Below, in pieces: positions 6,277 to 14,510 of a stretch of DNA of 64,000 bases (positions within the stretch are counted from its first letter, which is position 1; each line of letters starts with the position of its first letter). Origin of the DNA: Chryseobacterium koreense CCUG 49689 (lineage in GTDB: Bacteria > Bacteroidota > Bacteroidia > Flavobacteriales > Weeksellaceae); assembly GCF_001045435.1 (NCBI RefSeq), contig NZ_LFNG01000002.1, forward strand, positions 62,001 to 126,000, in the 5' to 3' direction. A model generated the notes under the pieces. That model did not search any database. It saw nothing but the letters and a program-made list of their open reading frames with translations, and was not told the origin of the DNA. Made by a program: the position numbers and the translations under genes.

Positions 6277-9114
6277 ATGAAATATTTTTACACTTTGGTT
6301 TTGGCCTGGTTGATTCCTTTTATTGCTATTGGGCAGACTACGGTTACTTCGTCAATCAATCCGCCAAGTTTTGATGAAACTGAAGCGATTACGATCACTT
6401 TCACACTGAATGAAAATGCTTACGGCGTTGCAACTTCGCATGCGCTTTATTTGTGGGCTTGGTCCTATGATACCACAAACACCAGTATGGATTGCCCGAC
6501 CAACGGAACGTGGACCGCTTCGAACCCAGCCAACAAACTGACTTATGTTTCCAGTTCAGGAGGTACCGGAACCTATACTTTCACGATGAACACTGTGAAA
6601 TCTTTCTACGGGAACCGTCCTAATCCATTGACGAAAATCGGATTTTTGGTTAAAACGCTGAACGGTTCCGTGCAATCTCAGGACATCATTGCCAATGTTG
6701 GAAAATTTCAGTTTACATTGACCAATCCTTTTGCGGGAAGTGTGAATGTGGTGAGTTCCGGCACTGTGCTGAATATTACCGGCACAGCTTCCCTTGCTGC
6801 AAACTATGTGGTGAAATCTAACGGGAATCCCGTTTACACAAGTTCATCTCCTTCCACAAGTTTGAGCTATAACTATACCGTCACTCAGGATGCGACCGTG
6901 GATGTGGTTGCGACCAATCCGGTGGATGCCACAACAGTGACCAAATCTTTCACAGTGAATGTAGCTGCGCCGGTTCCAAGCGCACTAATCCCGACTTATA
7001 TGAGGCAGGGAATCAGCTATGATCCTGCAGATCCCACCAAAGTTGGTTTGGCGCTTTATGCTCCTGGAAAACCTTATGTACACGTAATTGGAAGTTTCAA
7101 CAACTGGACGGTGAGCGGAAACTATCTGATGAACCGCGATACCACGAATACCAACCTTTATTGGATTGAAATTACCGGACTTACTCCGCAGCAAGTTTAT
7201 ACCTTCCAATACCGAACTGCAGATGGAATCAAGGTAGCTGATCCATATTCGCCGCTGGTTTTGTCGCCATATGATGATCCGTATATCTCACCGAATACCT
7301 ATCCAGATCTTCCGGCGTATCCTGCAGGCCAGGATTTTGAGGTTTCTGTCATACAAACTGCGAAACCAGCCTATAACTGGACGGTAACCAATTTTGCAAA
7401 ACCTGCTAAAGATAATCTGATCGTCTATGAACTTTTGGTTAGGGATTTCACCTCGCAGCAAAACTGGCAATCGATGATCGATAAAGTGCAATATTTGAAA
7501 TCATTGAAAATCAATGCAGTAGAGTTGATGCCGGTGATGGAATTTGATGGGAATAGCTCATGGGGTTACAATACAGGTTTTCATTATGCGCTCGATAAAG
7601 CCTATGGGACTCCTGAAAAATTCAAGGAATTTATTGATACATGCCACCAAAATGGAATTGCAGTGATTTTGGATATCGCACTGAATCACGCCACCGGCAG
7701 AAGTCCGATTGAGAGATTATGGTGTGTAGATCCGGATGGTGACGGATATGGCGACCCATCTGCAAGTAATCCCTATTTTAATACTGTGGCGAAACATACT
7801 TACGGCGTTTTTAATGACCTTAACCATTCTTCGTCAGATACCAAATATTACGTGAACCGTGTTTTGGAACAATGGATCAAGGAATACAAAATAGATGGTT
7901 TCCGGTGGGATTTGACCAAAGGATTTACCCAAGCTTGTACCAATACCGACGAAACCTGCACCAATGCTTATCAGCAGGACCGGGTGAATATACTGAAAGG
8001 ATATGCGGATTATCAGTGGAATTGGGATCCGACCTCTTATATTATTTTCGAGCATTTAGGTACAGATTCTGAGGAAGCGCAATGGGCGAACTACAGAGTT
8101 TCAGAGGGAAAAGGCGTGATGATGTGGGACAAAGAAACCGATCCATATAACCAGAATACCATGGGTTTTGCTACTAACAGCAACTTCAACAGAGTGAAAT
8201 ACAGTACGCACGGATTCACTGACTTGAGGGCTTTGAGTTATCCAGAAAGTCATGATGAAGAGCGAATCATGTACAAAAACCTGACTTACGGAGCTTCCGG
8301 TGCAAACATGCTTTCAGCGGCATTGCAAAGACAGAAGTCTCTCGCAGCAGTGTCTCTAACTGTTCCGGGGCCGAAAATGATTTGGCAGTTTGCGGAATTG
8401 GGATTTGATAAGAGCATCAATCTTTGTTCGGATGGAACCACTGTGAGTCCTAACTGCAAACTTGATCCGAAACCTTCTGCATTTGCACTGGGTTACGATA
8501 CCGATGCCGCAAGAAAATCTGTTTACGACACCTGGGCGAAAATCCTGGAAATACGTTTATCGAATCCTGCCGTTTTTGGAACCAAGAACTTCACCGTGGA
8601 ATCCGGTAACTTGATGCCGAGAATTTTCATCACCAATAATGCTGCACCAACCGCTTTGAAAAATGTGGTGATCCTGGCGAATTTTACTACTTCCACACAA
8701 AACATAGTTCCGAATTTTCCGATTGGAAATATCAACTGGATTAACCTGATGGATAATACCTCCATGTTTGTTACGGACACCGCTGCTCCGATTACCATCG
8801 AAGCAGGTGGTTTCAGAATCTTCGGTGATGGAGCTGCTTTGTCCACCAGCGAAACCGTTTCCGTGAAAAATGCGGTGACTTTAACCGTTACTCAAAACCC
8901 GGTGATCAATGGCGTTGCAAATCTTCGCTATACGAATGCGGACAATGGAATTTTGGCGATTTATGATCTTTCCGGAAAAGAAGTGAAGTCAATTAAAACA
9001 ATCCAATCAAAAGGAAATCAGGAAGTTTCCGTAAGCGGATTGACCTCCGGAACTTACTTGATCCAACTGAAATCCGACAAAGGAGTTGCAGTGGCTAAAA
9101 TGATCGTGAAGTAA
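6277..9114 (+). CDS. Secreted GH13 alpha-amylase-family enzyme with T9SS sorting domain
   Basis: The 945-residue protein begins with a signal peptide (ending about IAIGQT, 20). Ig-like/carbohydrate-binding domains follow, including a CBM48-like region (about 250-345, HVIGSFNNW). The GH13 barrel shows DIALNH (466-471), GFRWD with nucleophile Asp545, FEH with acid/base Glu592 and SHDE with Asp660. The C-terminal ~80 residues (YDLSGKEVKSI ... GTYLIQL ... KMIVK) form a type A T9SS sorting domain, so it should cross the outer membrane and be released or anchored. The substrate is probably starch or glycogen-like alpha-glucan. A terminator follows at 9140-9167. Confidence 0.9.
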   Translation: MKYFYTLVLAWLIPFIAIGQTTVTSSINPPSFDETEAITITFTLNENAYGVATSHALYLWAWSYDTTNTSMDCPTNGTWTASNPANKLTYVSSSGGTGTYTFTMNTVKSFYGNRPNPLTKIGFLVKTLNGSVQSQDIIANVGKFQFTLTNPFAGSVNVVSSGTVLNITGTASLAANYVVKSNGNPVYTSSSPSTSLSYNYTVTQDATVDVVATNPVDATTVTKSFTVNVAAPVPSALIPTYMRQGISYDPADPTKVGLALYAPGKPYVHVIGSFNNWTVSGNYLMNRDTTNTNLYWIEITGLTPQQVYTFQYRTADGIKVADPYSPLVLSPYDDPYISPNTYPDLPAYPAGQDFEVSVIQTAKPAYNWTVTNFAKPAKDNLIVYELLVRDFTSQQNWQSMIDKVQYLKSLKINAVELMPVMEFDGNSSWGYNTGFHYALDKAYGTPEKFKEFIDTCHQNGIAVILDIALNHATGRSPIERLWCVDPDGDGYGDPSASNPYFNTVAKHTYGVFNDLNHSSSDTKYYVNRVLEQWIKEYKIDGFRWDLTKGFTQACTNTDETCTNAYQQDRVNILKGYADYQWNWDPTSYIIFEHLGTDSEEAQWANYRVSEGKGVMMWDKETDPYNQNTMGFATNSNFNRVKYSTHGFTDLRALSYPESHDEERIMYKNLTYGASGANMLSAALQRQKSLAAVSLTVPGPKMIWQFAELGFDKSINLCSDGTTVSPNCKLDPKPSAFALGYDTDAARKSVYDTWAKILEIRLSNPAVFGTKNFTVESGNLMPRIFITNNAAPTALKNVVILANFTTSTQNIVPNFPIGNINWINLMDNTSMFVTDTAAPITIEAGGFRIFGDGAALSTSETVSVKNAVTLTVTQNPVINGVANLRYTNADNGILAIYDLSGKEVKSIKTIQSKGNQEVSVSGLTSGTYLIQLKSDKGVAVAKMIVK

Positions 9115-9139
9115 TTTCTTCTCCAATTTGAAATAATGA

Positions 9140-9167
9140 ACGGCTCGTGTTTGCGGGCTGTTTTTTT
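9140..9167 (+). terminator. Terminator after the secreted GH13 gene (copy 1 of a repeated hairpin)
   Basis: ACGGCTCG (9140-9147) pairs with CGGGCTGT (9154-9161) with two G-T wobbles, and seven Ts follow. The 34 bases at 9132-9165 are identical to 10091-10124. Confidence 0.7.
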
Positions 9168-9168
9168 G

Positions 9169-9176
9169 TATATTTG
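9169..9176 (+). promoter_or_regulatory. -7 box (TATATTTG) for the TPR gene
   Basis: TATATTTG, a TAnnTTTG match, begins two bases after the T-run of the preceding terminator and ends 30 bases before the ATG at 9207. Confidence 0.45.
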
Positions 9177-9206
9177 AGTATCGACAATATATCAATAAGA
9201 CCAAAT

Positions 9207-10004
9207 ATGAAGAAAATCTTGATCATGATTTTGACTTTTGTGAGTCTTTCAAGCTTACTTTCTCAACAGAATCAAAGTGATTATTTCTTAGGAAATAGAA
9301 CATACTGTAAAAAACCGGACGATGAAAGGATTAACAAAATCTATCCTCTCGGAATTAAAGCTGTACAACAAAACTTATATATTGGTGCAGCTTTTAAGAT
9401 TTTTTCTGAGGTGATACAAAAAGATAATTCATTCTGTGATGCCTATTTTTGGGCAGGGTATACTTTAAGATTAAGCAATATGGAGAATGATGCTGTAATT
9501 TTTTATCATGCTGCGGATAGTCTTGCGCAAAATCGATCGATTGAGTTCAAACAAAACCTCGCAACATTAAGTATGAAGGTTGGACGAATAAACCTTTCTA
9601 GAAAAAAGTTCGAGGAAATGACCAAGTATTTTCCAGATAATCCTGAAGGATATTATGGAATTGGGCTGACTTCTTTGTTTATTGAAGACTATGTAAACGG
9701 GCTTGAAAACATAAATATTGCCGAAAAAAAATACAAATCTTCCAATTCAGATTGTCAATCATTAAAAGCGGTCTTACTAACTTTAAATGAAAAATATGAA
9801 GAAGCAATCCCCTATTTCGAGAATGTAGAATCATATTTTAAGAAGGACGATACTTTCAACGGGTATTATGCATTATGCCTGAAACAACTTGGAATCAAAA
9901 ATTCTGACCGAAAGATGATTAATAAAGCTCAGAAATATTACGAAAAAGTGCAAAACAAAAATGGACTACCTGAAATGGTGAAGAAAACATTAGGGGGCGG
10001 CTGA
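9207..10004 (+). CDS. Secreted TPR-repeat protein of unknown function
   Basis: The 265-residue protein has a signal peptide (MKKILIMILTFVSLSSLLSQ) and then a series of helical pairs with tetratricopeptide spacing, for example FKIFSEVIQKDNSFCDAYFW, INLSRKKFEEMTKYFPDNPEG and KYEEAIPYFENVESYF. I chose the ATG at 9207 because the signal peptide starts there; an upstream in-frame codon would overlap the terminator and promoter. TPR proteins act as protein-protein scaffolds; the partner is unknown. It is a single-gene unit flanked by two copies of the same terminator. Confidence 0.75.
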   Translation: MKKILIMILTFVSLSSLLSQQNQSDYFLGNRTYCKKPDDERINKIYPLGIKAVQQNLYIGAAFKIFSEVIQKDNSFCDAYFWAGYTLRLSNMENDAVIFYHAADSLAQNRSIEFKQNLATLSMKVGRINLSRKKFEEMTKYFPDNPEGYYGIGLTSLFIEDYVNGLENINIAEKKYKSSNSDCQSLKAVLLTLNEKYEEAIPYFENVESYFKKDDTFNGYYALCLKQLGIKNSDRKMINKAQKYYEKVQNKNGLPEMVKKTLGGG

Positions 10005-10098
10005 AAAAAGTTATGAAATATCCGGAGTTTTTATTTGATTTATCTAAATTATTGCGGGATACTGCGAAGCAATTTCTTTCTCAAATTCATAATAATGA

Positions 10099-10124
10099 AC
10101 GGCTCGTGTTTGCGGGCTGTTTTT
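10099..10124 (+). terminator. Terminator after the TPR gene (copy 2 of the repeated hairpin)
   Basis: Same hairpin as 9140-9161 (ACGGCTCG/CGGGCTGT) followed by five Ts. It also lies just downstream of the DUF488 gene, which ends at 10129 on the opposite strand. Confidence 0.65.
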
Positions 10125-10128
10125 GTCT

Positions 10129-10641
10129 TCATGAATAGAGAAGTTTCCCATCGAAAATCCGCGCTGCCTTCGTATAAGGATGTTCTGAACTTTTCCCAAT
10201 TCCCATAATGTGCTGCACATTCCAACCCTCGGTTTTAAGGTAGTCGGAAACCAGCGAACGGTGGCAACTCCACCAAACCGCTTCAGAACACATAAAGCAA
10301 ACCCTTTTTTTGGTTGCGATTTTTTCCAATTCTTTAGTGGCTTTCTTAAAACTTTCTGTTTCCATATAATCTGCGTAAGCTTTGAAGGCATCAAGTCTCC
10401 ATGCGGTGTTTTTTGAGTTGGGCTGCACTTTTCTTCTTCCGCCCAAATCTTCAAAATGAACGTATTCAATTCCGTTTTCGGGCAAGGTCATCTGTAAAGA
10501 ATCCTTGTTGAATTGCGGATATTTCCTGGAACCGGGATATCTTCTGATATCGGCTAAAACTTCGATCTCAAAGGATTTCAACATTTCAAGAAATGTTTCG
10601 AAAGGGCGATTGGAATGACCGATGGTGAAAATGGTTTTCAT
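10129..10641 (-). CDS. DUF488 family protein
   Basis: The 170-residue protein has the family signatures: TIGHSNRPFETFLEML at the N-terminus, LADIRRYPGSRKYPQFN (about 33-49), YVHFEDLGGRRK and the C-terminal CFMCSEAVWWSCHRSLVSDYL with conserved Cys and CHR. DUF488 proteins are single-domain cytosolic proteins of unknown biochemical role. The conserved Cys/His residues suggest an enzyme, which is inference. The start codon is five bases from an array of nine heptanucleotide repeats, which therefore forms its 5' leader or promoter region. Confidence 0.85.
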   Translation of the reverse strand: MKTIFTIGHSNRPFETFLEMLKSFEIEVLADIRRYPGSRKYPQFNKDSLQMTLPENGIEYVHFEDLGGRRKVQPNSKNTAWRLDAFKAYADYMETESFKKATKELEKIATKKRVCFMCSEAVWWSCHRSLVSDYLKTEGWNVQHIMGIGKSSEHPYTKAARIFDGKLLYS

Positions 10642-10646
10642 TTTTT

Positions 10647-10709
10647 AGAGAAAAGAGAAAAGAGAAAAGAGCAAAGAACAAAGAACAAAGAACAAAGACA
10701 AAAGACAAA
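10647..10709. repeat. Nine tandem heptanucleotide repeats upstream of the DUF488 gene
   Basis: Nine consecutive 7-base units: three AGAGAAA, one AGAGCAA, three AGAACAA and two AGACAAA. The array occupies the 63 bases immediately upstream of the DUF488 start codon on the minus strand. On that strand it reads as repeated TTTGTTC/TTTCTCT units containing TTTG cores, so unit number could change promoter spacing. Confidence 0.85.
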
Positions 10710-10829
10710 TTTTGGTATTTGCAGCAAGTTTTGAGCCGAATTAGGATCGATGAGATTTGTACAAATGCGAGATATGTTTATATTTACGCAGTGGTTACTT
10801 TGACTTTAAGAATGCCACGTAATAAAACT

Positions 10830-11600
10830 ATGAAAAACAAATTGATACTTTTCTTTACTGCAATGACAGTAATTTCCTGTAGTTTTCTTCAAAATACGAT
10901 GGAATACAAGGAAACTTCGAAGAAATTCATGAACACGCTACTTAATAAGAGTGTGGATGAAAGCATCCCTTATTTTGCGATGGAAAGTGAAACCGCAAAA
11001 GATGCCAATGTTGAAGAAATGAAAAATGGACTCGAAAATTTCCGACAAAAGTTTATTACCCTTTTTGGAAAAAATATTGAGTACGACTTCATGTCTTCCC
11101 AAAAACGTTTTTCAACGGAGGAGAAAAACAATACGCCACCCAACTCAACGATTGTTTTGATGCAGTTTAAAAATGAAAAAGATTTCGGCGTGCTGCAATT
11201 TTTATTTGATGACAAGAGTAAAAAAATTCTGAACGTGACACCACTGGATGTAAAATATCCGATTCCTAACATGACATTATACTATGTTTTAGGAGTTCTG
11301 GCTTTAATTGTTACCACATTCAATATCTACATGATCAACAAGATCAGGAAAAGTGGGCTGAAAAGAAAATGGTTGAAATACATCGCAATTATTCTGCTCA
11401 ATTTTCCCACTTTCATTTACAATCCTGTTACGGGTTTCAGCTTTAAACTTTTCCAGTTTACCTTTATCGGGTTTGGATTTTCGGCGATGGGTTATTTAAA
11501 TTCCAGTATTACAATCGGTGTTCCAGTCGCTGCAATTTACTGGTATTGGAAACTGAAGCAAAAAGAAAATAAGAAAGTACTTCAACCAACTGGAGAATGA
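10830..11600 (+). CDS. Lipoprotein with three C-terminal membrane segments, unknown function
   Basis: Translation from the ATG at 10830 gives 256 residues with a lipoprotein signal (MKNKLILFFTAMTVISC, lipobox Cys17). A soluble region (about 18-145) resembles a DUF3887/DUF4019-like fold: FMNTLLNKSVDESIPYF, a Gln/Lys helix and a beta-rich half. Three hydrophobic segments follow (about 150-170, 185-205 and 210-235). Upstream in-frame codons exist but would remove the signal peptide from the N-terminus. Function is unknown. It is not in an operon; an unusual intergenic element follows. Confidence 0.65.
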   Translation: MKNKLILFFTAMTVISCSFLQNTMEYKETSKKFMNTLLNKSVDESIPYFAMESETAKDANVEEMKNGLENFRQKFITLFGKNIEYDFMSSQKRFSTEEKNNTPPNSTIVLMQFKNEKDFGVLQFLFDDKSKKILNVTPLDVKYPIPNMTLYYVLGVLALIVTTFNIYMINKIRKSGLKRKWLKYIAIILLNFPTFIYNPVTGFSFKLFQFTFIGFGFSAMGYLNSSITIGVPVAAIYWYWKLKQKENKKVLQPTGE

Positions 11601-11794
11601 TAACCAACCTTCCTATTGAAGACGCTCCCCGCAATAGGGATGGAAACGGAAATCCTTTTTTTGGATGGGGATTTTTGGTGCTGGAAAAAAAAGATTGCAG
11701 TGTACAGCCCGACCCGAGGTGCTGCTTTGGAAAGGAGAGGGGATTGCCCAAATTTAAGATAGCCACCCTGTCTGCCGACAAGCAGGGCTCCACG
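11601..11794. other. Intergenic element with conserved-looking, G-rich sequence and short hairpins
   Basis: This stretch between the lipoprotein gene and gapA is less AT-rich than nearby spacers and holds the string GGGATGGAAACGG (11637-11649). It also has AAATCC...GGATTT arms (about 11650-11674) and the palindrome CCTGTCTGCCGACAAGCAGG (11767-11786). One frame is open across it but has no family resemblance and runs through the terminator, so it is not called a gene. It may be a repeat-derived element or a small RNA; this is inference. Confidence 0.35.
11767..11786. repeat. REP-like palindrome, copy 1
   Basis: CCTGTCTGCCGACAAGCAGG shares its first 14 bases with the reverse complement of the palindrome at 22405-22420. 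Outer arms CCCTG/CAGGG allow a small hairpin. Confidence 0.55.
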
Positions 11795-11825
11795 AAAAAA
11801 CCTCCCGAGTTTTCAGGAGGTTTTT
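11795..11825. terminator. Bidirectional terminator between the lipoprotein gene and gapA
   Basis: AAACCTCC (11798-11805) pairs with GGAGGTTT (11816-11823). There are Ts on the plus side and As on the other, so it can serve both the plus-strand lipoprotein gene and gapA, which ends at 11843 on the minus strand. Confidence 0.75.
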
Positions 11826-11842
11826 GTATTATGGATCGACGC

Positions 11843-12862
<1,020 letters not shown>

Positions 12863-12895
12863 TTAAATTTATAGTTAGTTTCTTTTATTTGATGT

Positions 12896-13882
12896 TTAAA
12901 TCGCCAGAATTTCTGAAATGGTCAGTAGGTTTTTGTCTATTTCATTATGTTTTTTGATGGCTTCCTCAATCGGAGTGTAAACCAATTTGTTGGATTGCAT
13001 TCCCGCCATCACTTTGGTTTGACCTTCCATCAATCCGATCACCGCGCCGTAACCAAGCTGACTCGCCAAAACGCGGTCTGCGCAACTCGGCGAACCACCT
13101 CTTTGGATGTGACCCAAAACCACCACGCGAATATCATAGTCCGGAAAACCATTTTTGGTGGCTTTCGCCAAATCATAAATGCTTCCGAGCTGTTCACCTT
13201 CTGCTACAACCACGATGCTAGATGACTTGCCTGCCTTTTCAGCTTTTTCAAAAGTTGCGAAAAGTTCTTCGATGCTGTCTTTTTTCTCCGGGATCAGGAT
13301 GTCTAATGCACCGGTTGCAATGCCGCTGTTCAGGGCGATAAATCCGGCATCTCTTCCCATCACTTCCACGAAAAATACGCGGTTGTGAGAAGTGGCGGTA
13401 TCCCGAATTTTGTCGATGGCGTCCATTGCCGTATTCAAAGCAGTATCGTAACCAATCGTATTGTCGGTTCCGAAAATATCATTGTCAATGGTTCCTGGAA
13501 TACCGATGACTCTGATTCCGTATTCTTCGCTGAAAATTTTGGCACCTCTGAAAGTACCGTCTCCACCGATGCAGACCAATGCATCAATTCCGCGCTTTAC
13601 CAAGTTTTCGTACGCTTTTTTTCGACCTTCGGTAGTTTTGAATTCCAGCGAACGTGCGGATTTCAGAATAGTTCCGCCTTCGGTGATGATGTTTTTCACC
13701 GATCTGGGTCCCATTCTGGTAAAGTCGTCGTGGATTAATCCGTTGTAACCTTCTCGGATTCCGTAACACTCTATATTGTAGTGGTTTGCGGTTCTTACTA
13801 CCGCGCGGATTGCGGCGTTCATTCCGGGTGAATCACCACCGGAAGTCAATACGCCAATCTTGCTAATCAAACTTTCTGACAT
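12896..13882 (-). CDS. pfkA: ATP-dependent 6-phosphofructokinase
   Basis: The 328-residue enzyme phosphorylates fructose 6-phosphate to fructose 1,6-bisphosphate. Visible motifs are the ATP loop GGDSPGMNAAIRAVVR near the N-terminus, GGDGTFRGA, the catalytic loop PGTIDNDI, EVMGRDAG and GHIQRGGSPSC. Gly in GGDGT at the ATP-binding step favours ATP over pyrophosphate as donor. Length is standard for the bacterial PfkA group. It is first in a two-gene unit with gapA. A -7 box lies 17 bases upstream. Confidence 0.96.
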   Translation of the reverse strand: MSESLISKIGVLTSGGDSPGMNAAIRAVVRTANHYNIECYGIREGYNGLIHDDFTRMGPRSVKNIITEGGTILKSARSLEFKTTEGRKKAYENLVKRGIDALVCIGGDGTFRGAKIFSEEYGIRVIGIPGTIDNDIFGTDNTIGYDTALNTAMDAIDKIRDTATSHNRVFFVEVMGRDAGFIALNSGIATGALDILIPEKKDSIEELFATFEKAEKAGKSSSIVVVAEGEQLGSIYDLAKATKNGFPDYDIRVVVLGHIQRGGSPSCADRVLASQLGYGAVIGLMEGQTKVMAGMQSNKLVYTPIEEAIKKHNEIDKNLLTISEILAI

Positions 13883-13899
13883 ATATGAAAATTTCAGTA

Positions 13900-13907
13900 C
13901 AAATTTA
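13900..13907 (-). promoter_or_regulatory. -7 box (TAAATTTG) for pfkA-gapA
   Basis: Minus-strand TAAATTTG, 17 bases before the pfkA start codon, fits TAnnTTTG. Confidence 0.5.
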
Positions 13908-14041
13908 CGAAAACTCCACCAATTAATAGAATCGAAAAATTTGAAGATTTAGATTAAGTCTAGCTATTCCATTTTAATATGAAAGTCTTAAAATCCATTA
14001 AAAGGTAAGTTGATTCTGGTGAATTTTAGTATTTTCGCAGC

Positions 14042-14398
14042 ATGTTAAGAAATCCGGCATTGCAAAAATTGTTTTCGACTCTTTTTACAGGGGTTTATCT
14101 TTTTGTGGCGCTATTTTCTCAAAATTTTCATGATCACGGAAGTGGTGAGGTTTTTAAGGATTTTCACTTTCAAAAAACCGAAAAAACATTTACCACAAGT
14201 CACCTTTCGCCGGATTTAAAAGACTGTCTTTCCTGTCATTTTCTCCATGGCGGCAAAACACTTGTCCCGGATCACTTTAGCTTTGATTTCTCCAAGTTTT
14301 TGGATTTTAAAGAGCAGTTCTTCGCCTTTCAGCAAAGGTTTTCCAAGCTTGATATATTCTATTTTCAACTTCGCGGTCCACCTTCCAATTTCATTTAA
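14042..14398 (+). CDS. Small membrane-anchored or secreted His/Cys protein preceding a TonB receptor
   Basis: The 118-residue protein has one hydrophobic segment at 8-27, then HDH (30-32), the motif CLSCH (62-66) with His69 close by, and a C-terminus rich in Phe. The placement of a small protein with a membrane anchor and Cys/His residues directly upstream of an outer-membrane receptor suggests a metal-binding accessory in the periplasm. CxxCH could instead mark covalent haem. No family was recognised with certainty. A TATTTTCG box (14030-14037) lies four bases before the start. The gap to the receptor is 112 bases. Confidence 0.6.
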   Translation: MLRNPALQKLFSTLFTGVYLFVALFSQNFHDHGSGEVFKDFHFQKTEKTFTTSHLSPDLKDCLSCHFLHGGKTLVPDHFSFDFSKFLDFKEQFFAFQQRFSKLDIFYFQLRGPPSNFI

Positions 14399-14510
14399 GT
14401 AAAAAACATTTCTGATGAAAATGTTGCAAGAAGCCTTCAAGCCAACCTGTTAAGGATTGGTTCTTTGGTTTTTGCATGTTCGTGTATAATTCATTCAAAA
14501 ATTAATCTTA

